Assembly: GCA_947625915.1 (NCBI GenBank)
Contig: CANQPX010000005.1
Coordinates: forward strand, 1 to 64,000
Direction of reading: 5' to 3'
DNA length: 64,000 nucleotides
DNA from: an uncultured Clostridia bacterium
GTDB lineage: Bacteria; Bacillota; Clostridia; Oscillospirales; Ruminococcaceae
Shown: one piece after another, positions 48,528 through 58,841 of the stretch
Layout: each line of letters starts with the position of its first letter
Position numbering within the stretch: position 1 is the stretch's first letter
Position numbers and translations under genes: made by a program
The notes under the pieces: model-generated
What the model saw: the letters and a program-made list of their open reading frames with translations, nothing else
Told to the model about the DNA's origin: nothing
Databases searched by the model: none

Positions 48528-50090
48528 ATGAATGATGAACTCAACCTTCTTAAAAAGCATAAAAAAGGTCTGCTGAGAATAGTATTCAGCAGAACAGGCG
48601 TTGTGATACTTCTCCTGCTGCTGGGTGTCGCCTGCTTTATAGCGGCGGAAACTTTCTTCGCGGGCATCATCGCCCATATCCTCGGCGGTGTGGGAGTCTT
48701 CAACTTCTTCGTGATAGCCGCTATCGTAAACAGCGATATGGATTCTTCCGCAAAACTTACTTGGATACTTGTAGTATCGCTCACATCGGTCTTCGGAACG
48801 CTTTTCTACCTTTATACAAAAACAAATATCGGCAGCCGCGCTGTCGGTGCAGGCTACAATTACCTCATAAAAACACATAAAGACGCTTTAAAACAGGACG
48901 GGAACGTCCTTTCCGAGCTTAAAAAGGAAAGCCCCGAAACTGCAGAACTTGTACATTACCTTAATAAGAGCAGCACTTTCCCCATAACCGACAAGAACAG
49001 GATAACTTACTATCCTTTGGGCGAGGAAAAGTGGGCTGCCATGCTCGAAGCACTGAAAAGCGCGGAAAAGTTCATCTTTATGGAGTATTTCATCGTGGAA
49101 GAAGGCAGAATGTGGGGCACTATCTTGAATATCCTTGCACAAAAAGCCGCCGAAGGCGTGGAAGTCCGCGTCATGTATGACGGTACCTGCGCCATTGCGC
49201 TGCTGCCCTACAATTACCCCGAAATGCTGGGAAAATACGGCATAAAATGTAAGATGTTCTCCCCTATCAGACCTTTTGTTTCAACACACTACAACTACCG
49301 CGATCACAGAAAGATCCTCGTTGTGGACGGAAAAGTCGGCTTCAACGGCGGCGTGAACATTGCGGACGAGTATATCAACCGCAAAGAAGTTTTCGGACAC
49401 TGGAAAGATACCGCCGTCAGGATCGAAGGTAACGCCGTTAAAAATCTTACCCTTATGTTCCTGAATATGTGGTGCCTCGGAGAAAAAGAACCCGATTACA
49501 GCAGTTACCTAAATGTAACGGCGGGAACTTTCCCCGATGAAAAAGGCTATGCCGTTCCATACGGCTTTAACCCTTTCGATAAGGACAAGGTCGGCGAAAA
49601 AGTCTACATGGACATACTCAACCGCGCAAACAGTTACGTTCATATAATGACCCCGTATCTGATACTGGACGATGCTCTGCTGAATTCGCTGAAATATTCC
49701 GCCGAAAGAGGTATCGACACAAAACTTATCCTCCCCGGAATTCCCGATAAAAAACCCGTCTACGCCCTTGCAAAAACATATTTCAAAACACTGCTCGACT
49801 CGGGCGTGGAAATTTACCTTTACACTCCGGGCTTCGTACACGCGAAAATGTTCATTTCCGATGACAAAAAAGCTGTCGTGGGAACTATAAACCTCGATTA
49901 CAGGAGCTTGTACCACCACTTTGAATGCGGAACTTACATTTACGGTTCGGATACGGTGCTCGAAATAGAAAAAGACTTTTCCGCAACTCTCGAAAAATGC
50001 GAAAAAGTAACTTACGAAAGCATAAAAAACGAAAAAGCATTCACAAAATTAATGGGCGGTGTTGTAAGACTTATCGCTCCGCTGCTGTAA
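48528..50090 (+). CDS. cls: cardiolipin synthase
   Basis: 520 aa phospholipase-D-type enzyme joining two phosphatidylglycerols. Two N-terminal spans (VVILLLLLGVACFIAAETFF and LTWILVVSLTSVFGTLFYL) are followed by two HKD motifs: HRKILVVDGKVGFNGGVNIADEY and HAKMFISDDKKAVVGTINLDYRS. ATG 48528 follows GGAGG. Confidence 0.93.
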   Translation: MNDELNLLKKHKKGLLRIVFSRTGVVILLLLLGVACFIAAETFFAGIIAHILGGVGVFNFFVIAAIVNSDMDSSAKLTWILVVSLTSVFGTLFYLYTKTNIGSRAVGAGYNYLIKTHKDALKQDGNVLSELKKESPETAELVHYLNKSSTFPITDKNRITYYPLGEEKWAAMLEALKSAEKFIFMEYFIVEEGRMWGTILNILAQKAAEGVEVRVMYDGTCAIALLPYNYPEMLGKYGIKCKMFSPIRPFVSTHYNYRDHRKILVVDGKVGFNGGVNIADEYINRKEVFGHWKDTAVRIEGNAVKNLTLMFLNMWCLGEKEPDYSSYLNVTAGTFPDEKGYAVPYGFNPFDKDKVGEKVYMDILNRANSYVHIMTPYLILDDALLNSLKYSAERGIDTKLILPGIPDKKPVYALAKTYFKTLLDSGVEIYLYTPGFVHAKMFISDDKKAVVGTINLDYRSLYHHFECGTYIYGSDTVLEIEKDFSATLEKCEKVTYESIKNEKAFTKLMGGVVRLIAPLL

Positions 50091-50124
50091 TTTTCAGGAA
50101 ATATTTAAAAGTGAGATGTAAGCT

Positions 50125-50367
50125 ATGACCCTTAATGAACTTAAAACAGGCAAAGCCGCCGTTATAACGGAAGTCGGCGGCGAAGGCGCGCTCAGATGCA
50201 GGCTCCTTGACATGGGACTTATCCCCGGAACAAAAGTCCTGATCCGCAAGGTCGCTCCTATGGGCGATCCGATCGAACTGTTCCTGCGCGGCTATGAACT
50301 TACCATACGCCTTGAGGACGCGGAGAAGATCACCATAATTCCCGATAGAACGGAGGATAAGAAATGA
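50125..50367 (+). CDS. feoA: ferrous iron transport protein A
   Basis: 80-aa SH3-like protein: MTLNELKTGKAAVITEV, RLLDMGLIPGTKV, GDPIELFLRGYELTIRLEDA. It assists FeoB. It overlaps feoB by 4 bases (ATGA). Confidence 0.95.
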   Translation: MTLNELKTGKAAVITEVGGEGALRCRLLDMGLIPGTKVLIRKVAPMGDPIELFLRGYELTIRLEDAEKITIIPDRTEDKK

Positions 50368-52367
50368 TATTTGCTCTTGCGGGAAACCAGAACTGCGGAA
50401 AAACTACACTTTTTAATCAGCTTACCGGTTCAAATCAGCACGTCGGGAACTTCCCCGGCGTTACCGTTGAGGGAAAATCCGGCGATGTGCGGGGTTTGAA
50501 AAATTGTCAGGTAGTCGATCTGCCCGGAATTTACTCCATAAGACCTTATACAGGCGAGGAACGTGTAACAAGAGATTTCCTTATCGACGGAAAACCCGAC
50601 GCTATCATAAATATCGCCGATGCGACAAACATCGAGCGCAACCTTTATCTTACGTTACAGCTGATAGAAATGAATATCCCTATGGTACTTGCGCTGAACA
50701 TGATGGACGAAGTGCGCAGCAACGGCGGAACGGTAGACGTAAAAGGACTCTCGGAACGTCTCGGCATACCCGTACTTCCCATAAGCGCGGCAAAAAACGA
50801 GGGAATAGATGAACTCATCGCAAAAGCCGAAGAAATAGCTTCCAAAAAAAAGACGCCGAAACGGACGGATTTTTGTTCGGGAGCGGTACATAGATGCATA
50901 CACGCAGTTTCGCATATGGTGGAGGATCACGCCCTGCTGGCGGGAACTTCCGCAAAATTTGCAGCGACAAAACTTGTTGAAGGCGATCCCGATATAAACG
51001 ACAAGCTGAAACTCAACGAAAATGAACTCGAAATGATAGAACACAGCGTTACCGAAATGGAACAGGAACTGGGCATGGACAGGAACGCCGCTCTTGCGGA
51101 TATGCGCTACACGTTCATCGAGGAAGTCTGTCGGGACACTGTTGTAAAATGCCACGAAAGCAAGGAACACGCCAGAAGCGTAAAGATCGACAATATCCTT
51201 ACCAATAAATACCTTGCGATACCGCTTTTCCTCTGCATAATGCTGCTTGTGTTCTGGATAACTTTCGGTTCGGTGGGCGCATGGCTCGGGAACGCCTTTT
51301 CATATGTCATAGACAACGCTTCTGAGTATGCAGATGAAGTCTTGACCGCTTACGGTCTTAACCCGGTGGTAAAAAGCCTTATAGTAGACGGAGTTTTCGC
51401 GGGAGTGGGAAGCGTACTCAGCTTTCTGCCTACCATAATAACACTGTTTTTCTGCCTTTCCATACTGGAGGACAGCGGCTATATGGCGCGGGTGGCATTC
51501 GTAATGGACAAACTTCTCAGGAAGATAGGACTTTCGGGAAGATCCTTCGTGCCGATGCTCATAGGCTTCGGCTGCAGCGTTCCCGCCATAATGGCAACAA
51601 GGACGCTCGCTTCGGAAAGAGACAGAAAAATGACGATCTTCCTTACACCTTTTATGAGCTGCAGCGCAAAACTTCCCATTTACGCAGTGTTCACGGCGGC
51701 ATTTTTCCCGAAATACAAGGCGCTCGTAATGCTTTTGCTGTATGTTTCGGGAATGTTGGTGGGAATAATCTGCGGACTGATAATGAACCACACAAAATTC
51801 AAGGGCAGACCCGTACCATTCGTAATGGAACTTCCAAACTACCGTATGCCGTCGGCAAAAAGCGTTGTGCTTCTGATGTGGGATAAGGCAAAGGACTTCA
51901 TAGAAAGAGCGTTTACGGTGATATTCTTTGCATCGATAGTGATATGGTTCCTGCAAAGCTTTGATACAAGGCTGAACATTGCGGCGGACAGTTCGGAAAG
52001 CCTTCTTGCAAAGCTTGGAGCGGCGATCGCGCCGATATTTGCGCCGCTCGGTTTCGGCGACTGGAAAGCGGCAACCGCGCTGATAACGGGATTTACCGCA
52101 AAAGAAGCGGTAGTTTCAACGCTTGCGGTGCTGACAGGCGCGGACACCAATTCGCTGGACACGGTATTGTCGGGAATGTTCACTCCCCTTTCGGCAGCAA
52201 GTTTCCTGATATTCACGCTGCTGTACACGCCATGTGTAGCTGCGATAGCGGCTGTAAGACGGGAAATGAACAGCAGGCTTTCCGCGTTGTGGATGATAAT
52301 AATACAGTGCGTAACAGCATGGCTTGCGGCATTCGTTGTGTTCCAGATAGGCGGAGTGCTTGTGTGA
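50364..52367 (+). CDS. feoB: ferrous iron transport protein B
   Basis: 667 aa. The N-terminal G domain has GNQNCGKTTLFNQLTG (G1), DLPGIYS (G3) and LNMMDE (G4, N-x-x-D). A helical guard domain follows, then a membrane domain with the Fe-path motif GCSVPAIMATRTL and CSAKLPIYAVF. Imports Fe2+, which fits the demand of the many Fe-S proteins here. Confidence 0.96.
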   Translation: MIFALAGNQNCGKTTLFNQLTGSNQHVGNFPGVTVEGKSGDVRGLKNCQVVDLPGIYSIRPYTGEERVTRDFLIDGKPDAIINIADATNIERNLYLTLQLIEMNIPMVLALNMMDEVRSNGGTVDVKGLSERLGIPVLPISAAKNEGIDELIAKAEEIASKKKTPKRTDFCSGAVHRCIHAVSHMVEDHALLAGTSAKFAATKLVEGDPDINDKLKLNENELEMIEHSVTEMEQELGMDRNAALADMRYTFIEEVCRDTVVKCHESKEHARSVKIDNILTNKYLAIPLFLCIMLLVFWITFGSVGAWLGNAFSYVIDNASEYADEVLTAYGLNPVVKSLIVDGVFAGVGSVLSFLPTIITLFFCLSILEDSGYMARVAFVMDKLLRKIGLSGRSFVPMLIGFGCSVPAIMATRTLASERDRKMTIFLTPFMSCSAKLPIYAVFTAAFFPKYKALVMLLLYVSGMLVGIICGLIMNHTKFKGRPVPFVMELPNYRMPSAKSVVLLMWDKAKDFIERAFTVIFFASIVIWFLQSFDTRLNIAADSSESLLAKLGAAIAPIFAPLGFGDWKAATALITGFTAKEAVVSTLAVLTGADTNSLDTVLSGMFTPLSAASFLIFTLLYTPCVAAIAAVRREMNSRLSALWMIIIQCVTAWLAAFVVFQIGGVLV

Positions 52368-52382
52368 TATACGAAAATTATC

Positions 52383-52407
52383 CTGTGGCTGCTCGTATGA
52401 GCAGCCG
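52383..52407. repeat. 25-base hairpin repeat after feoB, copy 1
   Basis: GGCTGCTC/GAGCAGCC with loop GTAT. The same 25 bases recur at 52770-52794, where a T5 tract makes a proper terminator. Confidence 0.8.
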
Positions 52408-52551
52408 CAGACTGTCGAAAAACTAAAAAAGGCGCGGACAAACTAAAAAACGAAAAACAAAACCTTGCCCGAAAAGCTGGTCCAGCGCAGCCGCGCTGGT
52501 GGGGTCAAGGGGCGAAGCCCATTGTCGCGCTCCGCAGAGCGCGAAAGCCCC

Positions 52552-52717
52552 AATGCCTTTAGGAGCTCCGCAGGGGGTGAATTGCTATCGCAGACAGCAA
52601 GAGGGGGAAGCCCTGCGATAGAGGGCTTCCCCCTTGGCACTAACGATTAATTGTAATTCAATCCTTGCCAAACAGCCCGGTGAGCTGTTTGGCAATATAG
52701 AGCAATTTGTTTTTATA
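52552..52717. repeat. composite intergenic repeat, copy 2
   Basis: Matches 46298-46460. The distal hairpin here is TTGCCAAACAGC/GCTGTTTGGCAA, differing from copy 1 by paired changes in both arms. Upstream hairpins (CCAGCGC/GCGCTGG; GCGCTC/GAGCGC) occupy the place of different hairpins in copy 1. Confidence 0.8.
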
Positions 52718-52769
52718 AAACAGTCCGTTTTCAAACAACCATATTTTTTACAAATACTTTTTCTACAAA

Positions 52770-52799
52770 CTGTGGCTGCTCGTATGAGCAGCCGTTTTT
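52770..52799 (+). terminator. 25-base hairpin repeat, copy 2 (probable original feoB terminator)
   Basis: GGCTGCTC (52774-52781) pairs with GAGCAGCC (52786-52793), followed by T5. Confidence 0.7.
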
Positions 52800-52904
52800 A
52801 ATAATTTGTCTTTTATTTATGGCAATTTGCATAGCAAATAGTTAGCAAAAATTTCATATTATGCCTTTATTTTCCCGAAGCTGCAATAAATAATACAAAA
52901 AATA

Positions 52905-52933
52905 TTGACAAAACTCCTTTTGTAAGATATAAT
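52905..52933 (+). promoter_or_regulatory. secA promoter
   Basis: TTGACA (52905-52910), 17 bases, TATAAT (52928-52933). Confidence 0.85.
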
Positions 52934-52995
52934 TATAATGTATGCTAAAAAAGATAAAATAGGTCAAGTATAATAAAAAGGTGGAATTAATTGAA

Positions 52996-55740
52996 ATGGG
53001 TATTTTTGATGGGCTTTTCGGCAGCTACAGCAAAAGAGAACTCGCTAAGATCGAACCGATCAAGAACCGCGTCCTCGCTCTCGAAGAACAGTATTCGGCT
53101 ATGTCCGAGGAAGCTCTTAAAGGTCAGACCAACGTTTTGAAAAAAAGACTCGCCGAAGGCGAAACTCTTGATGATATCCTCCCGCAGGCTCTGGCTACCG
53201 TCCGTGAAGCCGCTTGGCGCGTATTGGGCAAAAAACCTTTCCCCGTGCAGATAATCGGCGCTATCGTCCTCAATCAGGGTCGTATCGCGGAAATGAAAAC
53301 AGGTGAAGGTAAAACTCTCGTTGCCTGCTGCGCTTCATACCTTTGTGCCCTTGAAGGCAAAGGCGTCCATGTGGTCACGGTAAACGACTACCTCGCTAAG
53401 TTCCAATCGGAGGAAATGGGAAAAGTCTACCGCTATCTGGGACTTACTATCGGCTGTATCCTCCACGATATGAACAACGACGAGCGCCGCGAAGCTTACA
53501 ACTGCGATATAACTTACGGTACGAACAATGAGTTCGGTTTCGACTATCTCCGTGACAACATGGTCATATATAAAAGCGAAAAAGTTCAGCGCGAACACCA
53601 CTTTGCCATTGTGGACGAGGTGGACTCCATTCTCATAGATGAGGCAAGAACTCCGCTCATTATTTCCGGTAAGGGCGACAAGTCCACCGAACTTTATACA
53701 ATGGCGGATAAATTTGCTAAAACTCTGAAACCTTACGTTGTTGTTGAAATGGATAACAAGGTCGATCAGGAAGAAGCTTCCGAGAACTGCGACTACATCA
53801 TTGACGAGAAAGCAAAGACCGCTACGATAACCCGTCAGGGCGTTAAAAAAGCGGAAAAATATTTCAATGTCATAAACCTCTTTGATGCAGACAACTCCAC
53901 GCTGCTCCACCATGTAAATCAGGCACTGAAAGCGAACGGCGTTATGAAAGCCGATATCGACTACGTTGTAAAAGACGGCGAAGTCATAATCGTTGACGAG
54001 TTCACAGGACGTCTTATGATGGGACGCCGCTTCAATGACGGTCTGCATCAGGCTATCGAAGCAAAGGAAGGCGTTAAAGTCGCTCACGAGTCTAAGACCC
54101 TTGCAAGCATAACTTTCCAGAACTACTTCCGTCTGTATGACAAACTTTCCGGCATGACAGGTACGGCTATGACCGAAGAGGAAGAATTCAAGGAGATCTA
54201 TAAACTTGACGTTATCGAGATACCCACGAACCGCCCCGTTCAGCGTATCGACCATTCGGACGTTGTTTTCAAAACGGAACACGGCAAGTTCGTTGCCGCC
54301 ATAAGAAAGATCGAGGAATGTCACGCAAAGGGACAACCTGTTCTGGTGGGTACGGTGTCTATCGAAAAATCGGAAATACTTTCCAAGATGCTTTCCAAGA
54401 AAGGCATAAAGCATAACGTCCTTAATGCTAAACAACATGAGAAAGAAGCCGAGATCGTTGCACAGGCAGGTAAGTATGGTGCTGTTACAATTGCCACAAA
54501 CATGGCGGGACGCGGTACCGATATCATCCTCGGCGGTAACGCTGAATTCAAGGCAAAAGCCGAAATGAAAAAACTCGGCATAGATGATGTGGTAATAAAC
54601 GAAGCTATAAGCTTTGCCGAAACAGACGATGAGGATATCCTCGCCGCAAGAAAAACTTACCGCGAACTCTACGATAAGTATAACGCCGAAGTCAAGGAAA
54701 AAGCCGAAAAAGTAAAGGCTGCGGGCGGATTGTTCATACTCGGTACGGAAAGACACGAATCCCGCCGTATCGACAACCAGCTCCGCGGACGTGCAGGACG
54801 TCAGGGAGATGTGGGCGAAAGCCAATTCTTCCTTTCTCTTGAGGACGATCTCATGCGCCTGTTCGGCGGAGACAGGATCACAGGCATGATGGAGGCTCTC
54901 AACGTTGAGGAAGATATGCCTATCGAAGCAAAACTCCTCACTAAAGTTATAGAATCTTCCCAGAAAAAGGTAGAGGGCAGGAACTTTGCTATCCGTAAAA
55001 ACGTTCTTAATTACGATGACGTTATGTCCGCACAAAGACAGATAATCTACGGTCAGCGCGCAAAAGTCCTCGACGGCGAAGATATCCACGAATATATCCT
55101 AAAAATGATACAGGATATGATCTCGGAAACGGTGGATCAGTATATCCTTGACGACAATATCAAGGACGATTGGAACCTTGCGGGACTCCGCGACAGGTTC
55201 ATGGGACTGTTCACGGTGAACGAGGATTTCCGATACACGACTCAGGAACTTGAAGAAGTTTCCAAACAGGATATCATTGATAAACTCGTCAACCGCGCAC
55301 TTGATTTCTACAAGCAGAAAGAAGAACGCGTCGGTCCTGAAGTTCTCCGCGAACTTGAAAGAGTTATCCTGTTAAAGATAGTTGACATAAAATGGATGGC
55401 GCATATCGACGACATGGAAGAACTGAAACGAGGCATCGGACTGCGTTCTTACGGTCAGAAGAACCCCGTCGTTGAGTACCGTTTCGAGGGCTTTGAAATG
55501 TTTGACGCCATGGTGGAATCTATCCGCGAGGAAACTATCCGTTTACTGTTCACCATTCAGGTGCAGCAGAACGGCACCGCTCCTCAGCGCGAACGCGTTA
55601 TGAAGCCAATGGATACAGGCGGAGACGGAACAGTTTCCAATACTCCGAGAAAAGTAGGAGCAAAAGTCGGCAGGAACGATCCCTGCCCATGCGGCAGCGG
55701 CAAAAAGTATAAGAAATGCTGCGGAATGGACTTGAAGTAA
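52996..55740 (+). CDS. secA: preprotein translocase ATPase SecA
   Basis: 914 aa motor of Sec secretion. Walker [18 protein letters not shown], Walker B region [32 protein letters not shown] motif [36 protein letters not shown], and the C-terminal zinc SEC-C motif [22 protein letters not shown] 52996 (MGIFDGLF) is chosen; GTG at 52981 is in frame but overlaps the AGGTGG ribosome site. Confidence 0.97.
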   Translation: MGIFDGLFGSYSKRELAKIEPIKNRVLALEEQYSAMSEEALKGQTNVLKKRLAEGETLDDILPQALATVREAAWRVLGKKPFPVQIIGAIVLNQGRIAEMKTGEGKTLVACCASYLCALEGKGVHVVTVNDYLAKFQSEEMGKVYRYLGLTIGCILHDMNNDERREAYNCDITYGTNNEFGFDYLRDNMVIYKSEKVQREHHFAIVDEVDSILIDEARTPLIISGKGDKSTELYTMADKFAKTLKPYVVVEMDNKVDQEEASENCDYIIDEKAKTATITRQGVKKAEKYFNVINLFDADNSTLLHHVNQALKANGVMKADIDYVVKDGEVIIVDEFTGRLMMGRRFNDGLHQAIEAKEGVKVAHESKTLASITFQNYFRLYDKLSGMTGTAMTEEEEFKEIYKLDVIEIPTNRPVQRIDHSDVVFKTEHGKFVAAIRKIEECHAKGQPVLVGTVSIEKSEILSKMLSKKGIKHNVLNAKQHEKEAEIVAQAGKYGAVTIATNMAGRGTDIILGGNAEFKAKAEMKKLGIDDVVINEAISFAETDDEDILAARKTYRELYDKYNAEVKEKAEKVKAAGGLFILGTERHESRRIDNQLRGRAGRQGDVGESQFFLSLEDDLMRLFGGDRITGMMEALNVEEDMPIEAKLLTKVIESSQKKVEGRNFAIRKNVLNYDDVMSAQRQIIYGQRAKVLDGEDIHEYILKMIQDMISETVDQYILDDNIKDDWNLAGLRDRFMGLFTVNEDFRYTTQELEEVSKQDIIDKLVNRALDFYKQKEERVGPEVLRELERVILLKIVDIKWMAHIDDMEELKRGIGLRSYGQKNPVVEYRFEGFEMFDAMVESIREETIRLLFTIQVQQNGTAPQRERVMKPMDTGGDGTVSNTPRKVGAKVGRNDPCPCGSGKKYKKCCGMDLK

Positions 55741-55850
55741 GAAATTTCCCAAAATTTATACAAATTATGAAATACTTGCAAACTATTTATCAAAATGATC
55801 TTGGTAATTTGCAGAATTTTATTTGAATATTTGCGAAAGGGTTTACAATT

Positions 55851-57116
55851 ATGGCTGAGATAAAACCGTTCAAAGGCATGAGATATACCGCAAAGGACAA
55901 AAATTCTCTTGTCTGCCCGCCTTATGATATCATTTCGGATAAGCAGAGAGAACAATATATCGCCAACGATCCCCACAATATAATTCGTCTGGAACTGCCA
56001 AAAGGCGGCGATGAACGCTATGCCGAAGCGGGAAAAACTCTGCGGGAATGGCTCGATGAGGGCGTTCTTGCCTGTGACGAAAAGGAAAGTATTTACGTCT
56101 ATGAAATGCAGTTCTCCACGAACGGAAAAAGAAAAAGCCTTAAAGGTTTCGTTTCCCTTGTAAAACTCGAAGAATTTTCCAAAGGTATCGTACTTCCCCA
56201 TGAGGAAACACTTTCCAAAGCAAAAGCAGACAGATTTGATCTCATGAGCGAAACTTTCTGCAATTTCAGCCAGATATATTCCCTTTATATGGACGAGGAC
56301 GGTTCGGTCTGCTCGCTGATAAACGGCTGTTCAAGCGGACTTCCCGACATGGAAGTCACCGATCCCGACGGCACCGTCCACAGAATGTGGTGCGTTTCCG
56401 ATGAAAACGTTATCTCCGGGATCACAGCTGCATTTGCGGATAAGAAACTTTACATCGCCGACGGTCATCACCGCTATGAGACCGCACTTAATTTCCGTAA
56501 CAGCCTTGCGGAACAGGGAAAGGATATCCCCGGCAGCAGATACATTTCAATGATGCTGGTAAATATGGAAAACGACGGTCTTGTGGTGTTCCCCACACAC
56601 AGGATCGTAAAAGGTCTGGATAATTTTGACGGGGAAAAACTTGTGGAAAAATGCAAGAAATATTTCGACATTGCCGAAGCTCCCGGCGAGATCCGTATGC
56701 AGGCTGCCCTCAACACAGGCTACGACGACGGCAAAAAAGTATTTGCTCTTTACCTCGGCAGCGGCAAATGCTATATACTGACGCTCAAAGACAACAGCGC
56801 TGTAAAGAATTTCCTGCCGGGCAAGTCGGACGCATACTGCGGATTGGACGTTTCGGTGCTGCATACCCTCATTCTGGAAAATATCCTCGGCATCGACAAG
56901 GAAAATATGGCTGCGCAAAAAAATCTGACTTATACCCGCTCCCGTCAGGAAGCTTTTGAAGCGGTGGACTTCGATAATGCCAACTGCGCTTTTATCCTTA
57001 ACCCCACAAGAGTCACGGAAATACGCGATGTTGCATCGGCTTCCGAAAAAATGCCCCAGAAATCAACATACTTCTATCCAAAGCTTATAACAGGTCTCGT
57101 TATGAATAAATTCTGA
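55851..57116 (+). CDS. DUF1015 family protein
   Basis: 421 aa. Family marks are IKPFKGMRYTAKD, VCPPYDIISDKQREQY, HEETLSKAKADRFDLMSET and the metal-like motif YIADGHHRYETALNFR. The function is not established; members are soluble. ATG 55851 follows AAAGGG. It is 110 bases after secA and 15 bases before the epimerase. Confidence 0.88.
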   Translation: MAEIKPFKGMRYTAKDKNSLVCPPYDIISDKQREQYIANDPHNIIRLELPKGGDERYAEAGKTLREWLDEGVLACDEKESIYVYEMQFSTNGKRKSLKGFVSLVKLEEFSKGIVLPHEETLSKAKADRFDLMSETFCNFSQIYSLYMDEDGSVCSLINGCSSGLPDMEVTDPDGTVHRMWCVSDENVISGITAAFADKKLYIADGHHRYETALNFRNSLAEQGKDIPGSRYISMMLVNMENDGLVVFPTHRIVKGLDNFDGEKLVEKCKKYFDIAEAPGEIRMQAALNTGYDDGKKVFALYLGSGKCYILTLKDNSAVKNFLPGKSDAYCGLDVSVLHTLILENILGIDKENMAAQKNLTYTRSRQEAFEAVDFDNANCAFILNPTRVTEIRDVASASEKMPQKSTYFYPKLITGLVMNKF

Positions 57117-57131
57117 AAGAGGTAACTTAAA

Positions 57132-58304
57132 ATGGCTGTTCTTGTCAACGAATGTAAAAAAGAACTCACCGAGCGTATACTTCCCTTCTGGAACAAGTTA
57201 AGGGACAACGAAAACGGCGGTTTCTACGGCTTTATGAACAACGCTCTCGAAGTCGATAAAAAAGCCGACAAAGGCGTTATACTCAATTCCCGCATACTCT
57301 GGTTCTATTCCTCATGCTACAGGACGCTGGGAGAAGAATATATGCTGGATAACGCGAAACACGCGTATGAATTTCTCCAAAAGTGCGTTGACAAAAAGAA
57401 CGGCGGCGTTTACTGGATGATGACTTACGACGGCATGCCTGCCGATACAATGAAACATACATACAATCAGGCATTTGCGATATACGCTCTTTCGGCATAT
57501 TACCTTGCTTCAAAGGACGGATCTGCGCTGAAGCTTGCTTTTGAACTTTTTAACACTGTTGAAGAAAAATGCACCGATGATATCGCATATATGGAAGCTT
57601 TTTCCGCCGACTGGAAGCTTATCCCCAATGACGCGCTTTCCGAAAACGGTCTTATGGCTGACAAAACCATGAATACCGTTCTCCACCTTATAGAAGCATA
57701 TACTGTCCTTCTTGAAGCAAGCGGCGATCACCGCGTGGAAGAACGTTTGCTTTTCCTGCTCGAAATTACCAAGGAGAAAATTTTCAACAGCAAGGATAAC
57801 TGCCTGAGAGTTTTCTTCAACAGAGAACTGGAACAGATCGGAGATATACATTCCTACGGTCATGATATCGAGGCTTCTTGGCTGCTCGACCGCGCCTGTG
57901 AAGTAATAGGCAACAAACGGCTCCAAGCAGAGTGGAGGTTCATAAACCTCAGAATTTCAAGAAATATATATGAGATAGCTTTTGAAAACGGCGCGGTAAA
58001 CAATGAACGTGAAAACGACAAGATCGACAAAAAACGCATCTGGTGGGTACAAGCCGAAAGCGTTGTGGGCTTCATAAACGCGTTCCAGCAGGGCGGCGAA
58101 AAACAGTTCATTGACGCGGCTGAAACAGTCTTTAACTGGATAATCACAAAACAAGCAGACAAAAGGGCAAATTCCGAATGGTGGGGAGAAGTTACTTTCG
58201 AGGGAGAACCTATGCAGACGGTGGATATGGTAAATCCTTGGAAATGCCCGTACCATAACGGAAGAATGTGCCTTGAAGTGATAAACAGAAACGTTTCTAT
58301 GTAA
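57132..58304 (+). CDS. ce: cellobiose 2-epimerase
   Basis: 390 aa (alpha/alpha)6-barrel of the AGE family. It converts cellobiose to glucosyl-mannose, a step in Ruminococcus beta-mannan use. ILPFWNKLRDNENGGFYGF, KGVILNSRILWFYS, KHTYNQAFAIYALSAYY, SYGHDIEASWLLDRA, and WWVQAESVVGFINAF and WKCPYHNGRMC carry the conserved His and Trp residues. It is very similar in pattern to the R. albus enzyme. Acylglucosamine epimerase is the alternative but less likely. Confidence 0.88.
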   Translation: MAVLVNECKKELTERILPFWNKLRDNENGGFYGFMNNALEVDKKADKGVILNSRILWFYSSCYRTLGEEYMLDNAKHAYEFLQKCVDKKNGGVYWMMTYDGMPADTMKHTYNQAFAIYALSAYYLASKDGSALKLAFELFNTVEEKCTDDIAYMEAFSADWKLIPNDALSENGLMADKTMNTVLHLIEAYTVLLEASGDHRVEERLLFLLEITKEKIFNSKDNCLRVFFNRELEQIGDIHSYGHDIEASWLLDRACEVIGNKRLQAEWRFINLRISRNIYEIAFENGAVNNERENDKIDKKRIWWVQAESVVGFINAFQQGGEKQFIDAAETVFNWIITKQADKRANSEWWGEVTFEGEPMQTVDMVNPWKCPYHNGRMCLEVINRNVSM

Positions 58305-58424
58305 ATTATGAGCGTTGTTCCGGAGCGGAGACCCTTTCGGGAACGGAACTTTCCACACTCAGTTTATAAGTGCAGGGGAAGCTTCCCCTTTACTAAGAAT
58401 CCAACAGAAAGGAAGCAAAACTAA

Positions 58425-58688
58425 ATGGCTGTTATCAACGTAATGGAGGATATCGTCCGCGAACGGCTGGAACTTTTTCTTGCAGGCTCTGACTGCTGCC
58501 AGTGTGAGATCTGCAAAGGCGACATGATGGCAATGGCTCTGAATATGCTGAAGCCTAAGTATGTCAATTCCCATAAGGGAGAGCTTTTCAGCAGGATCGA
58601 TTCCAGCAAATATCAGAATACGGTGGATATCGACATTGCCGTTACAAAAGCGATCGCCGCAGTCAGCTCTTCACCGCACAGAGCATGA
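58425..58688 (+). CDS. ComFB-like late competence family protein
   Basis: 87 aa. VMEDIVRERLELFLAGSDCCQCEICKGDMMAMALNMLKPKYVNS resembles ComFB with its CxxC zinc cluster and the DMMAMALN-type helix. Some ComFB proteins bind c-di-GMP or c-di-AMP; whether this one does is unknown. ATG 58425 has AAAGGA ahead. Confidence 0.7.
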   Translation: MAVINVMEDIVRERLELFLAGSDCCQCEICKGDMMAMALNMLKPKYVNSHKGELFSRIDSSKYQNTVDIDIAVTKAIAAVSSSPHRA

Positions 58689-58841
58689 CAGTAAAGATCG
58701 TTCCGAACTTCGGGCAAAGGCTTGTAAAGACGATCTCTTATGCCTTTCCGATCTCGGAAGGCATTTCATTTTATCGGATACGAGCGGGAGAACTGTATTT
58801 TGCCGGAACGCAAAAAATATTGCTTCTGAAAGGAGCTTTTT

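Noticed and set aside
53335..55089. 584-codon open frame antisense to secA
   Set aside because: It mirrors the codon pattern of SecA, has no ribosome site and no recognisable motif; long antisense frames are common over highly biased genes.
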